Assembly (NCBI RefSeq): GCF_024323335.1
Contig: NC_066581.1
Span: 460,681,197 to 460,745,196, forward strand
DNA: 64,000 nucleotides
Direction: 5' to 3'
DNA from: Lathyrus oleraceus
Taxonomy: Eukaryota > Streptophyta > Magnoliopsida > Fabales > Fabaceae
This document shows positions 36,401-47,300 of this stretch, piece after piece. Position 1 is the first letter of the stretch. The number at the start of each line of letters is the position of its first letter. The notes below the pieces were generated by a model. That model searched no databases and was not told the DNA's origin. It saw only the letters and a list, made by a program, of their open reading frames with translations. Both the position numbers and the translations under genes were made by a program.

Positions 36401-39400
36401 TTCCAAGCATTCTTGAGCTTGTCTACACCAAGTATCCTTCATTGCCAAGCACAAGGAAGGACTGTTCGAGCACAACAACTTCAAAACACCACTGCATCAC
36501 CATTGTGCTTCAAATTTGGTAATATTTCGAACTTCATCATTCATTAAGCCATGCCATGTTTCATATAGGTCTTACTTAGTAGGATGATTTAAGCTTTGAA
36601 TCACATTAAATGGATGACTATGCTGTGAGATATCGTGATTTTCATTTTGGTGAACAAATGCATTTTTCATCGATTTAGCTTGGTTATAATGATTTGGTGA
36701 AAAGTGGTGCCATGTTTGTGATACTGAATGTTTGATGATGCTATTGGTGCAATTAATTTTAGGATCTGAGCATTTTGATTTTCCTGCTTACATGAAAATG
36801 ATGATCATGCTGTTACCTTAAAACCCTAATTCTGTCCAGAGTTTCTCACTATTAATGCTTGTTTGGTGGATGGTTGATGTTGCTTGATGGTCACTATGCC
36901 ATGACATTGTGTGTTTGTGTTTGAAACTTGTTGGATGTTGATGAATCATAAACATGAAATTGGTGTTGCTTACCCTGCTAAGTGATTTTTGTTTTCTTTG
37001 ATGTTGATTAAGCATGAGATGAGTTTATGCAGGCTGCTGTTTAAACCCTAGTCTTCCAGAAGCCTACATGAATTTAGTGGCTTACTATTGTTCTAGTTGT
37101 GTGAGAGCCAATACTATGCTATGCCCTGCTGTTGTTATTAGTATTTGCATGATCATTTGTTACTGCTATGCTGAAAATGATGTGTACCCCTGCTGTTTTG
37201 CTGCCTTAAGCTGCCAAGGAAATCTCATGAATATGATGTATGCTGTTGTTCATGATTGGTGGTTTGAATGATGATTAGTGATGAATACATGTTACCATGC
37301 TGCTAAACCCTGCCATGATAAATCCTGTGATTTTTCCAGAAAACTAGATCATGTATGTTGGCTGATGTTTGTCTGTTGGTGTTAGAAGTTTGTTTTGATG
37401 TTGGTAAATACACAATGAACCATGCCTAGAAAATCCATGTGAATCATGTTTGAATGCTGTTTGATTGGTTGTTTATTTGTTGGAATTTCAATTGATTACT
37501 TGATGCTGTCAATGCCCTGCTGTTTGAAAAAACCTTTAAACTTGCTTGTAAAATCCACATGATTGATGTTTGGTTGTGTTGGTCGTGGATGCTTGACTTA
37601 TGTATTGTTACATGTTGCTGTTCATTTGTTGTTGTTTCTGGTTGATTGATCAAGCTGAATGATGAGCCATTGCTGTTGTTTGTTTTGTTTTGGATCGATA
37701 CCATGAGCTTGATGCATTGCCCTGCTGTTTTGAGTTTGTTTGTTGGACTTCATTTTGATTAATTGCATGAAGTTACATGAGTGAGAATGCCAAGCCATGA
37801 TGCTAAAACCCTGTTGCTGTCTTGAACTTAGCCCAGAAATCCATATGTTTTGTGTTACCATGCTGTTGATTGCTTGCTGAATAAATGCTGTTGTATGCTA
37901 GTCAAGTTTTTGTGTTGCTGTTGATTGCCATATGCCATGTATGCTGTAAAACCCTAAGGGTTTATGAGAAAAACCAGAAATTTGAGCTCCTTTGGCCAAT
38001 ACACTGTTCCATTGGCTGAGAGCCAATGGGAACATTTCATTTCTTTCCCCAAAACGCAGTAGTTTAGATTAGTGAGTCCCAAATTACGCTTATGCCATCG
38101 TTGACTCTTATGTTGACCAATTGCCATGCCATGTTCTTCATGTTTCCATTCAAATGTTCATCAACTTCCATAATTAATTTTAAATTCATTTTAACCCCAA
38201 AAATTATGAAATTTTTTGCATGATGATCACAAATGAGTCTAGTATTTTATTGTGAATTTTAATTAATTTTTCAGTGGCTGGATTTTAAATGATAATTGTT
38301 TTCCCAACATGTATGCCAAAATGATACATTGTGCCATTCCTTTTGTGAAATTGTCATATTGCATCCAATGAGCTTGAAATTTCTTGTGGTAAAACTAGAC
38401 ACATTGACCTTCATTTTCATATAAAGTTTGTGCATTTATCATTTGTGGATTGAGAGTTATGATTTTTTGAAGTCATGTGTTGCATTTGGTGTCATACCAT
38501 GATCATGTATTTTCACAAATTTTGTTCACACACTTCCCCACATCCAAATGACTCCAAATTTTGCATGAATGATCCCTTGTATGTCTAATTGATGTATGAT
38601 TTTTCTTGGAATTAATCATGCTGTTTTCCATTTGATTGAGAATTTTCTTCCATATGTGGTCATTTGTTGACTTTTTGTGCTATGCCTTGCCAAATCTTTT
38701 GTGAAATTCTCAAATCTTATTGTATGACCATGAAATTTCATATGTGATAACTAGACATCTCAAGCTTTGCATTGGTGTTAATCTCATTCATTTCTCTTCT
38801 GTTTTCAAATTGATATGATTTTTTTTGAAGTTGACCCATGCTTGTTGACTTTCACCATGCTTACTTGAATTTGATTTGACTTCATGATTTTTTGTTGACT
38901 GCCTTCCTCTCATCCAAATGCCATGAAATTTTACATGTCTACCATGTTGGATGTTAGGATTGAGTGTGATTTATTTGATGATTTTTGAGATTGTTTAGGT
39001 TGACTTTTGATGCAAGGCATTCTGTTGACTTTTGTATGCTTTCCTTTGCCTTACTTTGATTTCAAATGTTCATGAAATGATAATGATGCATGATATGATT
39101 GTGGGCCCAATTGTGATTGCTTTCTAATTGGTTGACTTTGACTTTGAGTTGACTTTTCCTTGCTGCCTTGACTTTTTCTTTCATCTTTGACCCTAGGCTA
39201 GCCCTAGTGGTCCTTTGGACTTATGTTGAGTTCATCTGTTTCAGGTTGAGCATAGTGCTTCCAAGATCATACCAATTTGATTGATGTTTGTTTGTCTATA
39301 TTGTGCTAACCTTTTGTTTTGTAGGTGACTCATGTGTTTGAGTCTTACTTTGCACAGTTGACCTTCTGTGGTTGACTGTCTATCCATTCCTTTTGGTTTT

Positions 39401-39535
39401 AACTTTGAAACCGTTTACTGATTGGTTTGACTTTTTCAGGTACCTTAGTTGCTTAAGTTCTCTGAACTTGCTTTGCTTTGCTTTTTAGCAACTTGCTTGA
39501 GGTATAATCTCTTTTACTCCATGTAGTCTGGAAGA

Positions 39536-39646
39536 CCTGGCCTGTTACTTGGCCAGGCAACTGTCTGAAGTCCTCCTTAAGAGGCAATGTTTGTGGATGT
39601 TTACTTTTGTCCCTGCATAGAGTCAAAGTCCTCCTAAGTGAAGAGG
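39536..39646 (+). promoter_or_regulatory. Cluster of GAGG/CCTC hairpins in LTR E
   Basis: CCTGGCC-TGTTACTT-GGCCAGG (39536-39557) is followed by CCTC-CTTAA-GAGG (39572-39584) and CCTC-N9-GAGG (39630-39646). LTR B has three equivalents at about 22345-22445 and LTR C has them in reverse at about 24625-24730, with different loops but the same stem bases. The right LTR repeats them about 20,513 bp further on. Confidence 0.5.
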
Positions 39647-39856
39647 CAATTGGTGGAAGGTAGGGATATGCAATCTATCCCCCACTATTCAGTGTGTCAT
39701 CTGCCTTGCTCACACCACTGTGTTGATGCATTGCAGATACAAACCCAAGATCTTGTACAACTGTACAGTTGAGTCAGTTTTAATGTGTAGAAGGGTTCCC
39801 ACTTTCTGAACCCACACATTCTTGTCTTGAGCTCTCCCAGGCCAGGGATAAGAGCT

Positions 39857-39874
39857 GTGAGGTCTCATCCTCAC
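39857..39874 (+). promoter_or_regulatory. Conserved LTR hairpin (E version)
   Basis: Stem GTGAGG/CCTCAC, loop TCTCAT; counterparts in B and C keep pairing with different bases. Confidence 0.55.
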
Positions 39875-40039
39875 TTCATCCTTTCATCTGCTTCACCTTA
39901 GCCCCTCAATGGCAAGGTTAAGAGCAACATTCACCCAGTTCCAGAGGTTTGTTTGTTGAGGTTGATATGACCCCTTGACTAAAACCTAACCCTTGTTTGA
40001 GCCACTTGTTTGTGTATAGCGTGTGCTATCTGTGCTTGT

Positions 40040-40198
40040 AGGATAGTTTGACTTGCTTCCTGTGCAAGATAGGATAGTTTGACTTGCTTCCTGTGCAAGT
40101 TAGGATAGTTTGACTTGCTTCCTGTGCAAGTTAGGTTTTGCTTGGCTTGCTTCCTGTGCAAGTTAAGTGTGTGTGGCTTGCTTCCTGTGTGAGCCATA
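40040..40198 (+). repeat. 31-bp tandem repeat forming ACTTGC/GCAAGT hairpins
   Basis: Three near-perfect 31-bp units and two diverged ones each contain CTTGC-TTCCTGT-GCAAG. The last unit reads GGCTTGC-TTCCTGT-GTGAGCC, where wobble pairs and a new G-C pair keep the stem. The same array lies in the right LTR at about 60552-60710. Confidence 0.7.
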
Positions 40199-41176
40199 CT
40201 TAGGATAGGTTGGCCCTTGTGCCATTTAGCTAGAAACCATAACTTAGGGTTGATTTTGCATGACAACATCTAGGCTCGAGTCGTAGTCTCCCTAGAGTTG
40301 TGTCTCCCTCTGTTATCTGGTTAGGCTAGTCCTTTATCCCTCCGTAGGGGAACTACATCGCCCTGATCTTCCTACCAGATGAAGTATGTAGGCAGGAGAT
40401 TGAGCTGATCTCTCCGGGCGCCCTTTTTTTCTTTTTGTGTGTTGTTTGACCTTTGCTAGGCTCGAGTCCCCGTACTCCTTAGCATTTGCTGTCTGTTTGT
40501 GTGCGTTTGACAGTTATAGGCTGAGTCCCCGACTCCCTATCTATCTGTTGTGTTGTTTAGGTTCGGATGTCAATGTAAGTCCAGTGATTGGCATTTGGGC
40601 TCCACGTTCGCCTCTTTGCGTGTGTTTAGGTTCGGATGCTGACATAAGTCCAGCGATTGGCAGTCGGGCTCCACGTTTGCCTTTGTCCTGTTTGTTTGTG
40701 TGCGTGTCGGCCGAGCTACGAATGCTCTGATTCTTCTCTCGTCCGAGAAGATACGTATGCATAGGATGCGATATCCTAGCGAGCATGTGTCGTTTCCCCA
40801 GTCCGAACTACTTGGACTCTGATGTCTATGCCTGATAGACTAAGTAGGCCCAGGATGCGACATCCTGCCGAGTTCAGTTTCAGTCAGTCTCTTTCCTTTC
40901 TTTCAGCCAGTGTGTGTGTGAATATTTGAGCAGTGTTTAGCAACCAATTTTCCTTTCTAGTGTGCGTGGATCCCGTAGAGTACTACGGATGCGTAGGGGT
41001 GCTAATACCTTCCCTTCGCATAACCGACTCCCGAACCCATACTCTTTGGTCGCGAGACCATGTTCTTTCCTAGGTTTACTCTGAGCGTTTCCTTTCCCTC
41101 TTTTGGGATAAATAACGCACGGTGGCGGCTCTGTTGTTCTTTCTTTTCCCGCCGGTTTTTCGCGCGATGCGACAGC

Positions 41177-41194
41177 TGGCGACTCTGCTGGGGA
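41177..41194 (+). other. Primer-binding site of element E
   Basis: TGGCGACTCTGCTGGGGA, two bases after the LTR end. The complement ends in CCA like a tRNA 3' end. Ogre is reported to be primed by tRNA-Arg (from memory). Confidence 0.85.
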
Positions 41195-42020
41195 ATATTA
41201 GAGAAGTTGACCTATGCTGGTCCATCTTCCCTGAGCGAGTCTCTCCTAGCGCTCTCTAGGTTAGGGTTTGGTTGCTTTGTGCTGTGTTTATTTATTGCAT
41301 TCATTATTTACTGTTTGCATTCATTGTTTATTGTTTGCATTTATGTTTGCATTAATGTTTGCATTTATTCATCTGTTCACCTGGCTGGTTGTCTGTTTCT
41401 CTCTGTTGGGGTGGGAGTTCTATGAGGTAAAAGGCCCAATACCCAGGCTATGAGTGAAATCTAGGAAACCTAGGAATAGAGTGATTCATGGGAAGCGGGT
41501 GGTGTACGCCACTTAGCGGAACATTGATATCACGAGCAGTTCAGACTCTGATGGGGTATTATCGGTGCATACATCGGGTGTGCACAGGATGATATTCTTG
41601 AAAGGGTTGTTTATCCTGCGTTTCTCTTGACCTTACCTTGGCCTAGACTACACCCGTGAGTGGGGAAGGGTTATTCATTACAGGTACTGTTGGTGACTTA
41701 TGGTTCTGTTGGTGACTTATGGTTCTGTTGGTGACTTATGGTTCTGTTGGTGACTTTGGGTTCAGACAACAGTATATTCAGTTGACCTTGGGTTTTCAAG
41801 TTGGATTTGGGTTCTGAGTTTAGACCGAAGCTTCGACTTTGTGATCAGAGATGCACCGCCAGCCAGTTGTGTCTGCATCATGTGCATCATAGCATATTTA
41901 TTTTCAAAAAGAAACGCAAAAAAAAAAAAGAAAAAAAAAAGAAAAAAAAAAGAAGAAAAAACTAATCCCTGCATGCATATCATTTCTCAGGTACATTCCA
42001 GAGCTTGTTCACTGATAGAG
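41195..42020 (+). other. Leader (5' UTR) of element E
   Basis: This is a non-coding leader. It holds about four copies of a 19-bp tandem repeat (GTTGGTGACTTATGGTTCT) at about 41687-41763, a long A-rich tract at about 41919-41960, GCATCAT repeats near 41874-41895, and a splice-acceptor-like CATTTCTCAG ending at 41990. An ATG at 41841 is in frame with ORF1, but the extra N-terminus would be mostly the A-run Lys tract, so I prefer the ATG at 42021. Confidence 0.7.
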
Positions 42021-43385
42021 ATGGCAACAGTCCCAGAATTGAAGCGGAAAACTTGTATCTACGTTTTTCACCGGGAGCCTTTAACGCCTCTGATTGAGTT
42101 GGGCAGTCTTGTGACCAGTGATCGTCTAGGGGGGTTCGTGAACCAGTATGGGGATATCCTGACAGTGTTGAAGACAGTAGTTGACCCGGTGCCGCTGCAG
42201 ACACTTCTTCAGTTCTATGACCCGGAGCTTAGATGTTTCACGTTCCAAGATTACCAGTTAGCACCTACTCTCGAGGAGTATTCTATATTGTTGAGCATCC
42301 CGATTCAGCATCAGGTTCCTTTCTTGGACGTACCAAAGGAGGTTGACTTTAAGGTTGTTGCCAGAGCTCTCCGGTTGAGTGTTAAGGAAGTTTGTGATAA
42401 TTGGAAGCCCAGTGGGGGAGTTGTGGGTCTGCCGTTGAAGTTTCTTCTGAGAATAGCCAGAGTTGAAGCGGAAAAGGGGAATTGGGAAGTTTTTCACGCA
42501 CAGCTAGCTGCCATGATCTATGGGATCATCCTATTTCCCAGTATGCCAAATTTCATTGACTTCACTGCTATCAGCATTTTCATCAGAGGGAATCCAATCC
42601 CTACTCTTCTAGCAGATACTTACTATGCCATTCACAGCAGGCATGGTAAGGGTGGAGCCATCAGGTGTTGTCTACCTCTTCTGTTCAAATGGTTCATGTC
42701 TCTTCTGCCAGCCAGTGGACCGTTTGTGGATACCCAGAGCACTCTGAAGTGGACTCAGAGGATCATGTCGCTCACATCTTATGACATCAGATGGCAATCT
42801 TACCGGATGAATGTGAAGAATGTTATTATGAGCTGTGGAGAATTCCGGAATGTGCCACTCGTGGGGACCAAGGGTTGTATAAATTATAATCCAGTTCTTT
42901 CTCTTCGCCAGTTAGGTTTTGTTATGAGTAGAAGACCACGTGAAGCTGAGATAGCCGAGAGTGTGTACTTTGAGAAGAAGGATGACCCTGTTAGGTTGGA
43001 GCAGATTGGGAGAGCTTGGAAGTCCATTGGTGTCAGAGATGGATCCGTCTTAGGGAAGAAGTTTGCCATAGCCATGCCCGATTACACTGAGTGGGTCAAG
43101 AAGAGAGTGGAAACTTTGTTGTTACCCTATGATAGGATGGAGCCGTTGCAGGAGCAACCACCTTTGATTCTTGCTGATAGTGTGCCTGCTGAGCACTATA
43201 AGCAAGCCCTGATGGAGAATCGTCGGTTGAGGGAGAAGGAGCAAGACACCCATATGGAGCTGTACAAAGCTAAAGCTGATAAGCTGCACTTGGCCCATCA
43301 ACTCAGGGAAGTGCAAGGAGAAGATGCTAGCAGACTGAGAAGCAAGAAGAGATCCTACGAGGAGGTGGAGAAGTCTTGGAGCTGA
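42021..43385 (+). CDS. Ogre ORF1 protein, function unknown (DUF7745-like)
   Basis: This ORF of 454 residues is characteristic of Ogre elements and precedes gag. Its function is unknown. The body (residues about 1-360) has well-preserved blocks also seen in element A: FYDPELRCFTFQDYQLAPTL, LLSIPIQHQVPF, GNPIPTLLADTYY, GGAIRCCLPLLFKWFM, MSLTSYDIRW and NVPLVGTKGCINYNP. I associate this with the plant DUF7745 group; the name is from memory. Residues about 385-450 are strongly charged and look like a coiled coil. The start is the ATG at 42021, 30 bases after a splice-acceptor-like CAG. Coding signal appears to continue in another frame to a TAG at 43496-43498 (Cys-rich CSECSLLIDQCHYL), so a single-base deletion near 43370 has probably shortened this copy by about 40 residues. 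Confidence 0.85.
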   Translation: MATVPELKRKTCIYVFHREPLTPLIELGSLVTSDRLGGFVNQYGDILTVLKTVVDPVPLQTLLQFYDPELRCFTFQDYQLAPTLEEYSILLSIPIQHQVPFLDVPKEVDFKVVARALRLSVKEVCDNWKPSGGVVGLPLKFLLRIARVEAEKGNWEVFHAQLAAMIYGIILFPSMPNFIDFTAISIFIRGNPIPTLLADTYYAIHSRHGKGGAIRCCLPLLFKWFMSLLPASGPFVDTQSTLKWTQRIMSLTSYDIRWQSYRMNVKNVIMSCGEFRNVPLVGTKGCINYNPVLSLRQLGFVMSRRPREAEIAESVYFEKKDDPVRLEQIGRAWKSIGVRDGSVLGKKFAIAMPDYTEWVKKRVETLLLPYDRMEPLQEQPPLILADSVPAEHYKQALMENRRLREKEQDTHMELYKAKADKLHLAHQLREVQGEDASRLRSKKRSYEEVEKSWS

Positions 43386-43955
43386 GAAGACAGTTGAAGG
43401 AGAAGATTACCCCTCTACCAGAATGCTCAGAATGCTCACTGTTGATAGACCAGTGCCATTACCTGAGGACCCTCATTCCGGAAAACCGTCTGTCTTAGTT
43501 TGTATCTCTGATTGTATTTTGTTGAGAATCACCTCCAGGCTTGTTGGATGGGATTCATTTGCGTGTAAGCCATCTCTTGGATCTTTTGTTAAGAATCACC
43601 TCCAGGTTTGTTGGATGGGGATTCTTTTTCTTTGTACGTTGTTTATTCAGATATTCTGTTGACATTGGTTGTATGCCTTTTTATCCTTATGTATGTATAA
43701 GGATGTCAGCATTTCCCTGTATCTGTTTGTCCTCTTGTTGCTGCAGGTTGCCATCTTTTCAGGATGGGTCAGGCTCTTTGAATGCCTGAGAAATGAGCAT
43801 ATCATGTGCATCATACGCATCATTAGCATCATACTCATGTCATTTTGCATAACAGGTGTTCTTGATCGTGACTTCTCACTCTTGGTTCCTGTTCAGGCAG
43901 GATAGCTGATCAACGTCCGCACCGCTACCCAACAAGACTGAATCAACAGAGAAGT
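43386..43955 (+). other. ORF1-gag spacer of element E
   Basis: The first 110 bases probably encode the frameshifted ORF1 tail. A 40-bp direct duplication (AATCACCTCCAGGYTTGTTGG) lies near 43527-43630. From 43798 there is a run of GCATCAT-like repeats ending in TTTTGCATAACAG at 43855, a good 3' splice site that is also present before gag in element A. Confidence 0.6.
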
Positions 43956-46900
43956 ATGGATCAATTTCAAGCTGAGTTGGCTGAGATGAAGGCTAGCATG
44001 GCCCAGTTTATGAATATGATGCAAGGGGTTGCGCAAGGTCAAGAAGAACTTCGAGCTATGGTTCAGAGACAAGAGGCTGCAAATCCACCGATCAACCATG
44101 CTCCGCCAGAGGGAGGCCCAGTCGATGATAACAATATTGCTGCTGCTGTACCCGTCAACAACTATGCTGTAGGTGATGAGTTAGGGGGTATTCGAATCAA
44201 CGGTCAACCTATTGTTCCAGATGCCGCTAATGCCAGAGTAGTCCGTGCTCCGGCCCGCAATCCTGTTCCGATTGTTGACAGACAAGAGGATTTGTTCTCT
44301 CTGCTCAGTGAAGACGAAGACGTTCTGGGAAGGGTTAATGAGAGAGACCGCAAAGTTGAAGCTCTTGCTGAGAAGATCCGTGCAATGGAAAGTCAGAATT
44401 CTCTCGGTTTTGATGTTACTAATATGGGGTTGGTAGAAGGTTTGAGAATCCCTCACAAGTTCAAAGCACCGTCATTCGACAAATACAACGGTACTTCTTG
44501 CCCTCGCACCCATGTGCAGGCTTACTACAGGAAAATCTCTGCGTATACCGATGATGAAAAGATGTGGATGTATTTTTTCCAAGATAGTCTATCTGGGGCT
44601 TCTTTGGACTGGTACATGGAATTGAAGAGAGATTCGATCCGATGCTGGAGAGATCTGGGTGAGGCCTTCTTGAGGCAATACAAACACAACATGGACATGG
44701 CGCCTAGCCGGACTCAGCTGCAGAGTCTTTGTCAGAAATCCAATGAAAGCTTCAAGGAGTATGCCCAGAGGTGGCGTGAACTAGCTGCTAGAGTTCAACC
44801 CCCTATGCTGGAGAGGGAGTTGACAGATATGTTTATTGGTACTCTTCAAGGTGTGTTTATGGACCGGATGGGGAGTTGCCCGTTCGGTAGTTTTTCTGAT
44901 GTTGTCATTTGTGGAGAAAGGACTGAGAGTCTAATCAAAGCTGGTAGGATCCATGATGCTGGTTCCTCGTCTTCATTAAAGAAACCCTTCTCTGGGGCAC
45001 CTCGCCGTAGAGAAGGAGAGACCAATGCTGTACAGCACAGAGGGGGTGTGTACAGAACAAATGCTAACAGAGATCAATATCGTCCAGTAGCTGCAGTGAC
45101 TATTCCGGCACCTCAACCTCGTCAACAACAACAACCAAGAGTTCAACAACCGCAACAACAACAACAACAACAGCAACGTCCTTATCAGCCTAGGCAGAAA
45201 TTACAGGCTGATAGAAGATTTGATCCTCTGCCCATGTCCTACGCAGAGTTACTACCCGAACTACTCAAGTTGGGGATGATTGAGTTGCGTACAATGGCTC
45301 CGCCTACAGTGCTGCCTCCTGGCTATGATGCTAATGTTAGATGTGACTTTCATTCTGGGGCACCAGGCCACCATACTGAGAAGTGTCGAGCTCTCCAGCA
45401 CAAGGTTCAAGATTTGATCGATGCCAAGTCGATCAACTTCGCTCCAGTGCCTAACGTCGTAAACAACCCTATGCCTCAACATGGTGGGCATAGAGTGAAC
45501 AATATTGAAGGGAAAGAAGCTGAAGATCTGGTTGTTAATGTTGATGATGTTCAGACCTCTCTGCTAGTCGTGAAGGGCCGTCTGTTGAAAGGGGGTGTCT
45601 ACTCGGGCTGTGATGAAGATTGTTTGGGCTGTGCAAAATCTGAGAATGGCTGCGACCAGTTGAGGGCCGGTATCCAGGGTATGATGGATGAGGGTTGTTT
45701 GCAATTCAGTAGGGCTGTAAAAGATCGTGGAACAGCGTCAACTATCACCATTTACTTTAAACCGTCTGAAGAACGTGGACAAAGGGTCGTCAGTGCACCT
45801 GCAGCAAATGGTACCCCAGTTACCATTCCAGTGCCTGTAACCATCAGTGTTCCAACTACTATCGTCGCGTCTGGAAGAAGGGCTGTTGAGAATAGTAGAG
45901 CCGTGCCGTGGAAGTATGATAATGCTCACCGCAGTTACAGAAGGGCTGAAAGTCAGACAAGACCAGTGAATCAAACTCCAGTGACAATTGGTTTACCGAA
46001 TAGAGTTCCTGCAACTGTTGGTCCGGCTGTGGATAATGTAGGAGGTCCAGGAGGTTTTACCAGAAGCGGTCGTCTGTTTGCACCGCAGCCTTTGAGGGAC
46101 AATAATGCTGAAGCTCTCGCCAAAGCAAAAGGTAAGCAAGCTGTGGTTGAGGAAGAACCTGTTCAGAAGGAGGCACCCGAGGGGTCATTTGAGAAGGACG
46201 TGGAGGAGTTTATGAAGATAATCAAGAAAAGTGACTACAAGATTGTGGATCAGTTGAATCAGACTCCGTCCAAGATCTCTATACTTTCACTATTGATGTG
46301 CTCTGAGGCACACCGTAATGCCTTGCTGAAGATGTTGAATGTGGCTTACGTACCTCAAGAGATTTCTGTCAATCAACTGGAGGGTGTGATGGCCAATGTG
46401 AGCACCAGGCATGGTGTGGGTTTCACCAACCTGGACTTACCACCTGAAGGGCGAAACCATAACAAAGCCTTGCACATCACCATGGAGTGCAAGGGGGCAG
46501 TGTTGTCTCACGTATTGGTAGACACCGGGTCGTCGCTGAATGTGTTGCCTAAGCAGATTCTGAGGAAGATTGATGCGGAAGGGTTTGTGCTTAATCCCAG
46601 TGACCTGATCGTTCGTGCTTTTGACGGATCCAAACGTTCTGTGTGTGGGGAAGTTACCTTGCCTGTGAAAATAGGTCCTGAGGTATTCGATATCATCTTC
46701 TATGTTATGGACATCCAGCCCGCCTATAGTTGTTTGTTGGGGCGTCCATGGATTCATGCAGCAGGGGCAGTCTCGTCGACTCTCCATCAAAAGCTCAAGT
46801 ATGTCTGGAACGGTCAGATTGTAACTGTGTGCGGTGAAGAAGAGATTCTGGTGAGTCATCTATCCTCGTTCAAATATGTTGAGGTGGATGGCGAGATCCA

Positions 46901-47300
46901 TGAAACCTTATGCCAGGCGTTTGAGACTGTGGCTCTTGAGAAAGTGGCGTACGCTGAGCAGAGGAAGCCAGGTGCTTCGATCACTTCTTACAAGCAGGCT
47001 AAGGAGGTTGTTGATTCTGGCAAAGCTGAAGGCTGGGGCAAGATGGTGGATTTGCCGGTTAAAGAAGACAAATTTGGTGTTGGTTATGAGCCTCTCCGAG
47101 CAGAGCAGAATGGTCAAGCGGGTCCGAGTACTTTTACCAGCGCTGGGCTGATGAATCATGGCGACGTCTCTGCAACCGGTAGTGAAGACTGTGACAGTGA
47201 TTGTGATTTGGACAACTGGGTTCGCCCGTGTGCACCAGGGGGGTCTATCAACAACTGGACGGCTGAAGAAGTGGTTCAAGTTACTCTTCTGACAGAGTAA
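43956..47300 (+). CDS. Gag-protease polyprotein of element E
   Basis: This ORF of 1,114 residues would make the particle protein and its maturation protease. The N-terminus (1-50) is a Met/Gln-rich coiled coil. The retrotransposon gag domain spans about 165-345 (FKAPSFDKYNG, FFQDSLSGASLDWYMEL, SFKEYAQRWRELAARV). A Gln-rich stretch lies at about 380-410. A zinc-knuckle-like CDFHSGAPGHHTEKC at 463-477 has a C-H-H-C rather than C-C-H-C pattern, shared with element A. The aspartic protease starts near 840 with DTGSS (Asp856, 46521) and ends with LLGRPWIH. The ATG at 43956 is the first long start after the acceptor at 43855. The TAA stop at 47298-47300 lies inside the intron donor (GT at 47297), so this product comes from unspliced RNA; spliced RNA would continue into pol. 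It is intact. Confidence 0.92.
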   Translation: MDQFQAELAEMKASMAQFMNMMQGVAQGQEELRAMVQRQEAANPPINHAPPEGGPVDDNNIAAAVPVNNYAVGDELGGIRINGQPIVPDAANARVVRAPARNPVPIVDRQEDLFSLLSEDEDVLGRVNERDRKVEALAEKIRAMESQNSLGFDVTNMGLVEGLRIPHKFKAPSFDKYNGTSCPRTHVQAYYRKISAYTDDEKMWMYFFQDSLSGASLDWYMELKRDSIRCWRDLGEAFLRQYKHNMDMAPSRTQLQSLCQKSNESFKEYAQRWRELAARVQPPMLERELTDMFIGTLQGVFMDRMGSCPFGSFSDVVICGERTESLIKAGRIHDAGSSSSLKKPFSGAPRRREGETNAVQHRGGVYRTNANRDQYRPVAAVTIPAPQPRQQQQPRVQQPQQQQQQQQRPYQPRQKLQADRRFDPLPMSYAELLPELLKLGMIELRTMAPPTVLPPGYDANVRCDFHSGAPGHHTEKCRALQHKVQDLIDAKSINFAPVPNVVNNPMPQHGGHRVNNIEGKEAEDLVVNVDDVQTSLLVVKGRLLKGGVYSGCDEDCLGCAKSENGCDQLRAGIQGMMDEGCLQFSRAVKDRGTASTITIYFKPSEERGQRVVSAPAANGTPVTIPVPVTISVPTTIVASGRRAVENSRAVPWKYDNAHRSYRRAESQTRPVNQTPVTIGLPNRVPATVGPAVDNVGGPGGFTRSGRLFAPQPLRDNNAEALAKAKGKQAVVEEEPVQKEAPEGSFEKDVEEFMKIIKKSDYKIVDQLNQTPSKISILSLLMCSEAHRNALLKMLNVAYVPQEISVNQLEGVMANVSTRHGVGFTNLDLPPEGRNHNKALHITMECKGAVLSHVLVDTGSSLNVLPKQILRKIDAEGFVLNPSDLIVRAFDGSKRSVCGEVTLPVKIGPEVFDIIFYVMDIQPAYSCLLGRPWIHAAGAVSSTLHQKLKYVWNGQIVTVCGEEEILVSHLSSFKYVEVDGEIHETLCQAFETVALEKVAYAEQRKPGASITSYKQAKEVVDSGKAEGWGKMVDLPVKEDKFGVGYEPLRAEQNGQAGPSTFTSAGLMNHGDVSATGSEDCDSDCDLDNWVRPCAPGGSINNWTAEEVVQVTLLTE

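Larger units (their letters stand above)
33469..41174 (+). repeat. 5' LTR of element E (7,706 bp)
   Basis: It begins TGTAGCACCTCAAATTTGC and ends GCGATGCGACA. The right LTR has the same length. By eye the two differ by about seven or eight substitutions (for example near 36300, 36844, 37675, 38173, 38387 and 38421) and a few one- or two-base length changes in A, T or GT runs. Repeated ORFs of 60-114 codons occur identically in both LTRs; they carry no known domain and I do not call them genes. Structural features are listed separately. Confidence 0.95.

Noticed and set aside
40410..40440. GGGCGCCC followed by a T-run, like a factor-independent terminator
   Set aside because: Bacterial-style terminators have no meaning in this setting, and the palindrome is short. 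Pol III termination without a promoter is not supported.
41841..42020. Upstream ATG extending ORF1 by 60 residues
   Set aside because: The added part is mostly Lys from an A-rich tract and spans a splice-acceptor-like site; element A starts at the equivalent of the inner ATG.
43893..47279. Antisense ORFs opposite gag-pro and pol (up to 164 codons)
   Set aside because: They are mirror frames of well-supported sense coding regions with no domain of their own.
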